Shown one piece after another: positions 21,727 through 31,886 of a stretch of DNA of 64,000 bases. The stretch spans positions 1-64,000 of the forward strand of contig VXIS01000267.1 in the NCBI GenBank assembly GCA_008704415.1, in the 5' to 3' direction. The stretch is from Sphaerosporella brunnea. Its lineage: Eukaryota; Ascomycota; Pezizomycetes; Pezizales; Pyronemataceae. Every line of letters starts with the position of its first letter. Position 1 is the stretch's first letter. The position numbers and the translations under genes are program-made. The notes beneath the pieces were generated by a model. The model was not told the DNA's origin. It did no database searches and saw only the letters and a list, made by a program, of their open reading frames with translations.

Positions 21727-23868
21727 ATGGACCGCCGAACAGAGGCCTGCCCTCCAGCTCCACCTCGTCCCCTACCACTGAAACAGTCGTGGGTTAGGCA
21801 GAGCGCATCAATGCAATCTCAGCCGACCAACAGTGGCGCTTCTGCGTCACTCGTGCTGGAGCAGTCGCTACAACATCTTTCCAGCACCAGCGGGACCGAG
21901 CAGTCGATGCCGTGCGGCATCTCCTCCGAGTCGTTTCGGCCGCAAGGGCCATTAAACACCACGCAGGTGGCGGTGGACCTCGCTTTATACATGGAGCTGT
22001 GGGACAAGGTAGTGTACGATGACGCGTTGCTGTGGGCGATGTTCGATGGACCCACGTGTGTGCAGGTGCCAGAAAGCCTGCACGATGGAAGTAGCTGGGT
22101 GAATTGGCCCCAGGAGTCAGCCCGTGACAGCGCTGTGCTGCGCTGGTTCTTTAACGACATCGTCCCGCTGCTGCCATTGGTTAGCCGGGCTCACACTATG
22201 CAGTACCTTGCATTGGAGAAGACCGACCTGCTTCTGCGCTGCGCTGCACCAAATAGCATGCTGCGCACCTACTGGGCTCAGGTGCGTGTGGTCGGCCGGG
22301 TGCGGAGCAACCGAGACAAAGATGGGCGTGACAAGACACTCGTCCAGCTGGCAACCTACGTGCGCGAGCTGTTCAGTGCCCAGCCGCAACGGTGCTGGGC
22401 ACTCGGGTTTACGCTGTGCGGGTCGGTGATGCGTGTCTATAGGTTTGATAGGTCGGGCGCGGTGGTATCGACTCCGATCGACATACACAAGGAGCCACTC
22501 ATGTTCATCAAGGCGATGGCGGGATTTGTCGCCATGGATGCGTCCGCGATTGGCTTTGATCCATCTATCCGGTGGCATCGGGTCAATATCGTTGATTCAC
22601 GCATCGGATGGCATCAGGTCAACAGCTTTAGACTGGCTGACACGGACGGCTGCGATGCGGACGACGGCCACACAGAAGAATTTGATACAGCGCATCCTGA
22701 CAGTAGCGAAACGATTTACGATCCGACCGTCAGCTTCGTCGAACGCCACCAACCAGAGCCTTTTATTTGGGCCAATGGCAACAGGTACCGCATCGACCCC
22801 AGCTTCATTGTCAGCCGCTACGCAATCGCTACCCGCGGAACTGTGTGCTGGCGTGCGAGGCCGTACGACGCACCCGCCGACAGCCCCTGGGAGTACGTGG
22901 TCAAAGACCAGTGGCGGGCGGAGGAGTGGAGTGTCGAGGGTGACTTTCTTTCGGTCATCGCGCGTGCCACGCGCGGTTTGCCCGAATACATTTGGCACAC
23001 CGACGTACGGGTGGCGGGCAATACGGTGGACGTGGCAAACTACGTCCGCGGCGGGCTTATTCACGGCACCGCCAGCACCCCGACCACTCCCCCCCGACTG
23101 ACCATCACCAGCAAAAATCTCTATCACACCGCGCCCGATATCCAGATGCAGAATCGCATCAAAACGCGCCTGATAATGCGTCCGCTCGGCCTGCCGCTGC
23201 TGTCATTCACGTCTTACAAGCACCTGCTATTGGCGCTGATCGACGCGATTCGTGGCCACCAGCACATGTACCGCGAGCACAGGATCGTGCACCGTGATCT
23301 CTCAATGAACAACATCCTGCTGTATGCGAACCCTGGCCCCCCGTATGGCTTCCTGATCGACTTCGACTTTGCCGTCGCTCGCTCAGGCACGGAGCTCAGC
23401 GGCGCGGAGTTCGTCGGCACGTTCAAGTACATGAGCATCGACGTGCTCTCAAGATGTCTCCGGGGACCGCACGCGCCCCAACACGACCTGGAGAGCTTCT
23501 ACTATGTGCTTCTGGATATCGCCATCTATTACGATGGGCGGGGACACCGGCGCGCCCCGCTGCCGCGCCACACGGTGTTTGTCGACCCCGTGGAAGAAAA
23601 TGCACCCTCCATTGCCGCCCTAGCAAAGTCGTGCTATTTGGACCCCTACCAGTTTGCCATGAGGGTGCTGCCGACGATAGCGCCGGAGGCACATTGTATC
23701 GTCGAGGTGTTGGATGATTGGAGGGCTTTGATTGCCGGGTGGCAGCTTAGACTGCGGCCGAGCGGAGTGCGCCTGGGGCCGGGGATTATGGATGAACATA
23801 GCGTGGCGGACAGGATGTATAACGATGTGCTGAAGGTCTTGGAAATAGGGGTAGAGGCTTTGGGATAG
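21727..23868 (+). CDS. FunK1-type protein kinase
   Basis: A 713-residue single-exon protein of the fungus-specific FunK1 kinase family. The ATG at 21727 is chosen because the open frame upstream of it has only a GTG and a fungal-type leader precedes it. The N-terminal 100 residues are Ser/Pro/Gln-rich and probably disordered. The candidate ATP-binding lysine is in YVVKDQW (Lys393). The catalytic loop is HRDLSMNNIL (His522-Arg523-Asp524). The metal-binding motif is DFDFA at 545-549, the family's usual replacement of DFG. The activation segment includes GTFKYMS, and an HDLESFYYVLL block follows. All key residues are present and there are no stops, so it may be functional. Substrate and role are unknown. 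FunK1 genes are typically multi-copy and variable in mushroom-forming fungi, consistent with this TE-rich setting. Confidence 0.95.
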   Translation: MDRRTEACPPAPPRPLPLKQSWVRQSASMQSQPTNSGASASLVLEQSLQHLSSTSGTEQSMPCGISSESFRPQGPLNTTQVAVDLALYMELWDKVVYDDALLWAMFDGPTCVQVPESLHDGSSWVNWPQESARDSAVLRWFFNDIVPLLPLVSRAHTMQYLALEKTDLLLRCAAPNSMLRTYWAQVRVVGRVRSNRDKDGRDKTLVQLATYVRELFSAQPQRCWALGFTLCGSVMRVYRFDRSGAVVSTPIDIHKEPLMFIKAMAGFVAMDASAIGFDPSIRWHRVNIVDSRIGWHQVNSFRLADTDGCDADDGHTEEFDTAHPDSSETIYDPTVSFVERHQPEPFIWANGNRYRIDPSFIVSRYAIATRGTVCWRARPYDAPADSPWEYVVKDQWRAEEWSVEGDFLSVIARATRGLPEYIWHTDVRVAGNTVDVANYVRGGLIHGTASTPTTPPRLTITSKNLYHTAPDIQMQNRIKTRLIMRPLGLPLLSFTSYKHLLLALIDAIRGHQHMYREHRIVHRDLSMNNILLYANPGPPYGFLIDFDFAVARSGTELSGAEFVGTFKYMSIDVLSRCLRGPHAPQHDLESFYYVLLDIAIYYDGRGHRRAPLPRHTVFVDPVEENAPSIAALAKSCYLDPYQFAMRVLPTIAPEAHCIVEVLDDWRALIAGWQLRLRPSGVRLGPGIMDEHSVADRMYNDVLKVLEIGVEALG

Positions 23869-26800
23869 CGAGACCTGTTTGATGTGGAATTGGGCGTCCG
23901 GCATTCGTTTGGCGCACTCTTCGCTCCTCGACCTGGTGGTCGTGTGTCTATATCCAGGTTTCTAATACAGGCACACACCGTTCCTTATCTTTGGATTTCC
24001 TGTCGTCGCTGCATAATTCAGCGGAGCTACTTGCAGCATGTACCGTGAGTGCCATCAGCTATGCTACCAAAACATTTCCGGCTCACTGTACAGCCTGCTC
24101 TATCGGATTGCCGTTCATAATGCATCAAACATATCACATTTGGCAGTTCGGTTTCAAGGAAGGGGTATTGCCCTGTCCACCGTGAAAGCTGTTCAAATCT
24201 CCTCGCAACGTGATGGCCATGGTGCCCAGATTGGCACACCTATCGTGCGGCCCGATGGTCAACCGCCGGCCAAACACTCAATTGACCGGCCACGTTCCTA
24301 GCGGAGACTGGACGCCGTCCACGTGCAATGGCACAGTTCAGCGGCAGTAACGAGGAATCGCCCACAATCTAGCCCGCTGGCCAGCAATCGTTATAGGAGT
24401 GTTCTCGATGAGGATTCCACGTTTCCTGTAAATAACCACCGCTTGTCTGCTTCTCACATCACGCAATCGACCTCATTGTGTTATGTGATTCCTGGGCCGT
24501 ATGCGATCTAACCCACTCGCCACCAGAAGCCCTCGGACGTCCCAGTCGCAACTAGGCTCCAACCCGCGACTCGTATTTTCTTTCGAGACTGGGTTCCACA
24601 CTCACTAACGTCTATTCCGGTGGTACTTTAGCCCTTGAACTGCAAGTTCATGAACGATCACGCGAAAAATCACTAACCGCTCGCAGCTGGGTCATTTTTC
24701 CGAAATGGGAGGCCTATTTTGGACCCGGTACAAACCGTGTTTTAGTTACACTCGTGTCCAACAGTGCAACCGCCGTGTTTGCTGTCGCAAGCGGTACCGT
24801 GCACATGATTCGTCCATTGTAAGTTGCGTCGCCATCTTGTTTGTGAATCGCTGCCGTAGCATAATCCCCCACTGAAAAAACGTCGATTTTATTGTACTCA
24901 TTGTATCCTCGCCTCTACCTCCACCGGGTGCATACCTTTCGGAATGCTGCTGCCGGCGAGGAGCGTGTTCGGTTCGGTGCGCGGCATTTCTGATCCGTGG
25001 GGATTCGTTTGCATTGGGTTACCAACCTGAAGGTATCTTGTACAATTGTTCCGACTGCGCGTCTGATTGTCAGGTAGGAGGTTGATACAGGGGTGCTCTC
25101 CTGCCGCTGAATATAACAAAAAAATAAACGTGTGACATCCTGGGAAAGGTGAGTTGTTTTTTTCGGCGTACTGTAGACTAAGAGCCAATTCATATCCATG
25201 GTGAGGTTTGCCACCGGATGGCCAACTTTCCTTTCCATTGCCGGACCTGGGTAACATATGATTCCCCTCAGGGTGTCTAGCAATCTGATACTTATGCGCG
25301 GCCTCAGTTACAGCGGCCTGAGGTTCAATTAGGGCAATCATTACAAGTTCTTGAGTCGCAGTAACAAGTGAAGCCTACACTTTCAAAGCTTCGGCGGCGA
25401 ACAGCCTGACAACAGCCTACCACCATCCCTGATCAAGATATTGGATGTTGTGCAACGGGCGCATCGACTGAACCCTGTCTCTCTATCATGGTCAACAGGC
25501 TGAAAGTTGTGAGAGGCCGCTACTCATAACCGTTAGCACACTCGGCGGAGAGAAGCCCTGTCAACGATTTGCGCCTTCTGGAACACGTTCCTGGTTGGTT
25601 TCCTGGACACTCGGGGCCGCGGGTGGGCGTCACCATGCGAGCGATGTTATGCAGAAGGGGTTTTCTTTGTAGCGACGGAGTCCACCTATTTCAGTTACGG
25701 TCTCAACGTGGGACCTGGATCCGAACGTCATTCTTCAGCGCTATGACTGTACATCTATTTGTTGATTGCTTGCCGGTCAACAGGGTGTCACCGGTGGCCT
25801 CACGAACCGTTGCTGGAAGGTCGTTTTTTGGCTTGGGTGGTAGACCAAGGGGGTAGCTTTCATTTGGAGGATTCACGATCAGGGCGCCCCTCCTGCTCGA
25901 GCGTACACATCCAACTCTAGAACGGCAATTCAATTGTTATTTTTACCTTATGGCTACAGTTTCCGAATGTTTCAAAGACAAAGTTCGGTATTTGTGTACA
26001 TGACCCGCCCATCAATCCACGGTGCCATGCCCTCCGACACTGCCCGGAGTGAACGGTTCCTATGCTACCTTAGATCTCGAATGAAATATTATTCACTCTT
26101 GTTCACTCTCCATCGCGCCGTTCACTCCCGTTGACCGTTGATGTAGCCTTGGTAATCTGTCCTCACTCACTTGCGTTCATCATCCATCATGTCTGTTACG
26201 CTGATCAACCATTCTTCGCATCGGCTGTGAATGTGCACAATTACATTTCGTGTGGAGCGCTCACAGTGAAAACACAGCGTTCGCGTCGCCGCTGCCACGG
26301 TGGGTCAATGCCCAGCCGCCCGCCATCGTCCTGCACTCGTGTTTTGCATTTGGTAGTCATTCGATCAATTGACAATTTCCTGGAACCATGTCCACCATGG
26401 CCACCAGCACCAACGGGGGCGTCGGCCAACCGCACCAACTCACCTGTTGCTCCCCGTCCGCCCGCCTACGCCCCTCTCTCGTTGCAAGAGCGCGGATGCC
26501 AATTTACACCCGGCCTACCTACCGCCGCGGCTCGCAGCTTAGCCCCTATTGCCACATCCGTTACCGCCCTATACTTTGTTGCCCATTGCAGCAGTCTCAA
26601 CCATCGCGAGTCATCATTCGACGCCAGCGACTGGTAAACAACCGAGGCCCATGCAAATCGCAGTGTTGCCACTTTCGGTGCTCTGCTGGACGCCCGACAA
26701 ATGACGTGAACTTCCCCGGCTTTCTTTTGTGCCAGTGGATTCTACCACTGAAGCCAACCTCCCTGCCGCCCTCTCACGCATGTTCCACACCTGCCTGCCC

Positions 26801-27339
26801 ACTTGAGTTGTGGAAAGCATATCAACATGACTATCCCATCGGTGCAAGAATGGCTCGCGTTAATCTTGCCATCCCCGCCTCCATTGTCCCACTGAGCGGT
26901 CGTCCTCCCAGTAGGCTGTGGTAACCCTCGCTTTCCCTGCGGACGCATTTTTCTAATCGCCAGGGTGGTAGGGCGGGAGATATTATTAACCAGAAGAATA
27001 ACAGGTTGCTGGACGAATCCAGCCGCACCCGTTGCTGCTTTACAGCTGGCGTAAACAGAGGACTGTAAATGATTGAGATCTCTCCGGACTCAGTGACATC
27101 CTCGACTAGCAGGACGATGGCATCGAGGTAAACAATACGACGTCTGTCAAGGCGCAGGCAGAGATCTTTCAGCCCGAAAGAATGGACGCCGACGAGGAAA
27201 CTGCCCCTGAACGTTTGGACCCCGGGTCTGAATTGCAGCATATGGACTGTTAATGCCGCACACGAGGCTTTTCGTCTACAGAAGCGCGCAGAATGTGATC
27301 TCGTTTGACCTCTTTCCATACTGCCTCCGATGGTGGAAG
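23869..27339. other. no gene recognised (about 3.5 kb)
   Basis: Downstream of the kinase gene. Several frames of 100-180 codons exist, but none has motifs or a consistent codon pattern. No terminal repeats were resolved. Confidence 0.4.
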
Positions 27340-27347
27340 CTCGAGTC

Positions 27348-27588
27348 TAGAGCTGTGCACGGGGCGACGGGTCGGGGCGCGGGTGGGTGGGGTGCGACGA
27401 GGTGGACTGGGGCAGCGCGGGGTGCACCGGGGCGTGGCGGGGTGATCGGGGTTGGGCGGGGTCATCGGGGTGAGGCGGGGCATAACCGTGGCGGTGTGTA
27501 TCGGGAGCATCGGGAGGACCGGGGTTCCGACGTGGCGGCCGGGGCAGCGACGGGGTGGCCGGGGCGCCCCGACACGTGCACCGCTCTA
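27348..27588. mobile_element. GC-rich hAT-type MITE, copy 2
   Basis: A 241-bp relative of the element at 10126-10473, sharing the same order of CGGGGY-type repeats. The left end is TAGAGCTGTGCACGGGG and the right end, reverse-complemented, is TAGAGCGGTGCACG. Flanking 8-bp repeats CTCGAGTC (27340-27347) and CTGGAGTC (27589-27596) differ at one base. The flanks themselves (CGTGATGAGCC, GAGCCGGCTCATG, ATCACTAG up to about 27700) resemble a sequence at 55555-55672, so it probably inserted into another repeat. Confidence 0.8.
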
Positions 27589-28139
27589 CTGGAGTCGATG
27601 AAGCCTCGTCTCACCCCACTGAGCCCAAGTCGTGATGAGCCGCGCCGGCGTGAGCGTAACCCTCGCCTCTGTTTGAGCCGGCTCATGCCCATCACTAGGC
27701 TTCACGGCCTTTTCAGCCGGGGGCTTACCGACCATTTCCCAGGATGCGGCCTCAAAACGACAGTGCAAACCAATCGAACCGCAATGGGGCGACAGAAAGC
27801 GCTGCGGGCGAAGCGAATTTCCCCAGCCATTATCCAAATGTCCGAGTCCGAACCCATCAACCGACGACTCGCCTCTTTTGCGGCAGGTTCACCACTGCCA
27901 CTATGGTACTTCTTGAAGCCCGTTCAGCCGCAACTGCACAAACTCCAACGAAAGCTTTTACCTGCCAGCATTTGACATTCGGCGGCTGGCGACAAGGCAA
28001 TTCCACAGGTCGGAGACACGTCAGGCGAAACCCTGATGCGCTTTGTCACCAACCCCGCCTTTGTAACCCCAAGCCCACCGCAAAACCATCGCGCGTATTG
28101 CGCCAGCTCGCAGCTACAGTGCGCGGACACCCTGAGTAG

Positions 28140-29308
28140 TCGAATCAACCCCCCACGGACGCACCGTCATTTTGGATGCAGAATCGGCATCGGCCTTGCG
28201 ACCGTAATCCAACGAACGACCAAAGACGCGATCGCCATCCACTCAGACCACTCAAGACCAGACCACGACTGTTGCGCATACGCAGCAGTCAACCAGAGCG
28301 ACGCCGGACTAAACAAGTGGAAACGCCCCATGCCTATATCGGAGACAACAAAGCCGCAGGTCTTTGGCATCGCGGCCGGCATCGACTCAGCACACCCGTG
28401 CATCCGAGGCAACAGCAAAAGCTGTGGCCAACATTTCACAGACGTGCAAGCCAGCCGGCCCGGACGATGGATGCTGCCCCGAACTGCCCGTGCAGGAACC
28501 GCACCAACACAACGAGTGTCGAATGTGGAGTACCAGGTCACGCGCACGTGCCCGGAAACGATTTCGCAAAGCAAACGGCGAGTGAAGCTGCATTTGACCG
28601 CTCCAAGCCTCTCGCTGATGACCTACTTGCGCCGCTTCGCTCGCCACCATCAACCGCAAGGCCACCGACACATACAAGGGCAACAAAGAAGCCTGGTGAG
28701 ACAAGCACCGCAGACACAAAAGCTACTCCCACCGGAGGAAACGACCCGACCTAGCTGCCGGAAAAGGTACAAAGGCCCTGGCATCTGGGTTTTCTCAGCT
28801 CAGGGTAGGCAAGGTCTCCACGGGGCCATACTTCCAGCCAACAGGTCGACGGGCGGGGGAAAGGTGCTCGTTGTGTGTCTTGCGCGACACACAGTCACGA
28901 GATCACCGCTTCACGTTCTGCAGCAGATGGAAGAGCGCTCAGAGGGAGTTGTGGAAAGCAGTGAAGGATGCCACCAATCAGGGCGGACAGAAGCGCTGGC
29001 CAGTCACCTCGGTAGCTGTCCGGCTGGCGCATGATGCGGTCGTAACTTTCTTGAGCACTACCAACGTAGGCTGCGGGCCCGAGACGGGCGTCGGTTTGTA
29101 ATGTCTACTGTCCTATCTCTCTCTCCAATGTCATCGTGAGAATATCCATGGTGCGGCTATACGCTAACGTGGATCTCCTTGTCCTCCCTTTCCTTAGAAC
29201 AGCCGCACGCTCCAGCAGTAGACTCCGGTCTAATGGTAGCATGATATCTTCTTCTATATATATCACGGCCGCAAGAGGCCGCCAACAGTACGGTCAAAAC
29301 AAAAACAC
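28140..29308 (+). mobile_element. LINE fragment: RNase H, ORF2 C-terminus, 3' UTR and tail
   Basis: A decayed Tad-like LINE copy, 5'-truncated. Frames with several shifts encode an RNase H-like region: AIHSDHSRPDHDCCAYAAV (in place of the usual DGS strand), QVFGIAAGIDSA, and VPGHAHVPGNDFAKQTASEA. The C-terminal segment LWKAVKDATNQGGQKRW and VVTFLSTTNVGCGPE parallels the other copies. The 3' end has the variant hairpin GGCCGCAAGAGGCC (29267-29280) and an AAAACAAAAACAC tail. The 5' boundary is approximate. Confidence 0.75.
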
Positions 29309-29819
29309 AGGACAGAGATTGCGCGCCGCACCGGCATCTCCCTATGCGTGCCGCGCGGGGTGTATGGATGAGTCCAGTCCACTCTCACTGGCATCGCATC
29401 GCTTAAGGTCAGTCATCTGACAGGTTTCAACCAGCCTGAGGCAAACACACTAGACCATCTGGACCGTCTGGACCGCGGCCTGCGCGTGTCCTTACTGCAT
29501 CAGATCGTGCAACACGTCCGGCGAAATCGAGAGGTCGGCCGCGAGTAGAAGTTGGTTCATAATCTCACGGCGGAAGCTTTTGGCATTGGATAACACGCCA
29601 TCAGCGGCGGGGCCTTCCAGGCACTGGCCTGGCCGAAGAGTAGGTATGTATATCTCGGTAGGCTCCCGTGTTTGTAGCGTCCGCCCATATCGCGTTGTCA
29701 CTCCACTTTGCTTTGTTCCTGTTTCCCGATTGAATTCGGGGCGCAAGCAATGACCTTCCTCGACTCGCCCGAAGAGGTCACCCTTTGCGTCTCCGCTGTG
29801 TGTACCGAGCTTAAACACG

Positions 29820-30817
29820 TTAACCATCCTTCGGCGGGAAACAGCATCGAAGCAGGAAACAAGCAATTGCAATGTGCACAAGGAAATAGAACCAAGTAGT
29901 ACCCACAACCAGGAAAGAAGAACCCCCAAAACCGCACCGATGGCGTATGCGAAGGTAAAAGAATGGTTGTCCAGATGTTGCGATGTCGTTATAGGAGATT
30001 TGGTGAGGGTGGCCGGAGGAAGGTTCGTCGCGACGTCTCTTGGCAGCCTGTTCGTCGTGCTGGCGTTTGGTGTTGACTGCCACAAAGCCCGGGTACGGAT
30101 TGGTGTTTTGCTTGATGATGTGTCCCAGAACCTGCGGCTTGAACGCCTGTTCGACGTTGCCCACCCTGGTCGCTAGAGCGTTCAGTGTCCCTTCCATTCC
30201 ATCGATTTTGTCGGCGGCGGCGGTCATCCTGTCGGCCACGGCCGCGTCGGCGTTGGTGCTGGGAGTGGAAGCACCGGCAGTCGTCGGAGTGCGACTCGGT
30301 GGAGAAATGGTGGTGGTGGAATTCCCAGGCGGAGTGCCAGCACCACCGAGAGGGAGGATCCACTGAACAGTGACGTCGAGTGGCTTGGGGATGGGCCAGG
30401 CCGCAGGAAGCGCACGGTACCAAGCAGCGTCAGGGTTCTGGGCGGCATATCGCCGCAATCCGTCCGCAAACCTGTACAACACCGTCTTGTCGGCGCTCCG
30501 GTACAGGTCCGGGTGCACCTCGTACAGTTTGGCCAGGGTGCAGAGGAGCACCGGCAGCTCCGTCACCTCTGCCAAGAACCGCGTCCACCGACCAGGAATG
30601 TTGTCCCCGCCATTGTCTCGCACCTTCTCGAGGTGTATGATATGTAGGTTGTGGCCCTGCGACCTCTCAACCCCCGCGGCTTCGTATATGCCCTTGAGGG
30701 AGAGTTTTTTCTGTTTCGGTGCGATTTGGTAAAATGTCCATGGTCGCGATGTGTATGGTGAAGGTGAAGGTGCAAGGTCAGGGAGGGTGCTCGGGGAAAA
30801 TGAGGTTGCGACAAAGG
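29820..30817 (-). CDS. hypothetical protein with a C-terminal coiled-coil segment
   Basis: Not recognised. One minus-strand frame is open from about 30817 to 29820 (over 330 codons). No ATG starts it upstream of 30623, and it opens just after a TTTAG that could be an intron acceptor, so an upstream exon is likely. Protein-like stretches include RPWTFYQIAPKQKKLSLKG, HNLHIIHLEKV, GRWTRFLAEVTELPVLLC and YRFADGLRRYAAQNPDAAWY. A Pro/Thr/Ser-rich linker follows, then DRMTAAADKIDGMEGTLNAL, likely coiled coil, and a basic KRRRDE. The last 60 residues turn hydrophobic and may be intron read-through. A second minus-strand frame (to 29492) ends in REIMNQLLLAADLSISPDVL and could hold the true C-terminus. 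Confidence 0.55.
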
Positions 30818-30933
30818 GCTAAACGCATTCGCAGCTGTCATCACAGCCCAACATTCGAATCGGTTGGCGGTGATTGAGGTCGTTCGACCGGTCAATACCT
30901 GTTTTCTCACACCACCCCGAGTCTGGTGCCAAC

Positions 30934-31151
30934 CAGTGTTCTCAATAGCCAGCCATCCCGGCTCGCTGCGTTGGCCTGCGTTGGGCTGACAACAAGCCAG
31001 CCCAGCCGGCTCGCTGTAGGCTGGATGAGCCGTTGCTCGGGTGTGAAGAGTGGACATCATAGCCGGGCTGATCAAACAGCCAGCGCAGCCGGCCCATTTT
31101 GGCAACCGGACTGGCATCCTGGGCTTTTTGGGCCGGCTATTGAGAACACTG
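30934..31151. mobile_element. hAT-type MITE with perfect target duplication
   Basis: A 218-bp element. The terminal inverted repeat is CAGTGTTCTCAATAGCC, identical at both ends and extending into A/G-GCC. A perfect 8-bp duplication GTGCCAAC flanks it (30926-30933 and 31152-31159). The inside has repeated CCAGCC/GGCTGG and CAACGCAG-like words. Similar internal words at about 39600-39650 and 47965-48020 suggest further, decayed relatives. Confidence 0.9.
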
Positions 31152-31229
31152 GTGCCAACCGATGTTTTCTGGCTCTGGGAACTTATAATTTGCCCAAACA
31201 CCAGCACTGAATCTAACCGCATGCCACCT

Positions 31230-31552
31230 GCAGGTTGCAGTTCACCCTGGGGCACCGAGATGCTTCCCGACCGCGCCCTCTGCTCACGCGGTTCAAACCA
31301 TACACGCACCGTCTCGATCCCAATGCCATCCAACTGCGTTGTACGAGCCAAACCGTGGAATCCACGACGATATCGATATCATCAGATACCGCGCACTTTG
31401 CCACGCGGTGCGGAGGCTTTGCCCTGTGGAACTGAATGAACGTCCAACCTGCTGGAGCGATTTGTCAGCCACCGAGCAGCTGCGCTATCATAGCTACCCC
31501 GGCGTCCGCGATGCGCATCTGTTTCTGTCGTTTGTTAACATCTGTTGACTGC
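31230..31552 (+). CDS. unrecognised coding-like segment
   Basis: Two adjoining + frames read like protein: LQFTLGHRDASRPRPLLTRF with KPYTHRLDPNAIQLRC, then VRRLCPVELNERPTCW with GVRDAHLFLSFVNIC and a stop at 31545. The first follows a plausible intron end (TCTAACCGCATGCCACCTGC then AG). A GTACGA donor and ATCAG acceptor between the two frames would give a 45-nt intron, but the phase does not fit cleanly. It may be a damaged host gene whose upstream part was hit by the MITE at 30.9 kb. Confidence 0.3.
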
Positions 31553-31886
31553 ATACAAGGCTGAGATCAAACGTCGGATGCAAAAGAATTGCCAGCTGGC
31601 GGCATATTCCGAAACAGATTGCGACGACGCCCGCAACGGTGAGCCATCCGCTTCCACGGTATGCCATCTCAGTCAATCGTCCAAAACCGGTGCTAATAAG
31701 ATCATACAGGCTACTGTCGAAGGTAATTCCCATTCTGGTCCAAATCCGGCCACCAAGCCGCCGACAAGGCTGTCCTTAGCCAACGCGACCCCAATTGGCC
31801 CCCCGAAGACCACCATGACCGCCAACACCGACAACACCGACAACCCCCCGTCAGTCCCGGCCACGCCGGCAGCGGTAGCCGCATAA

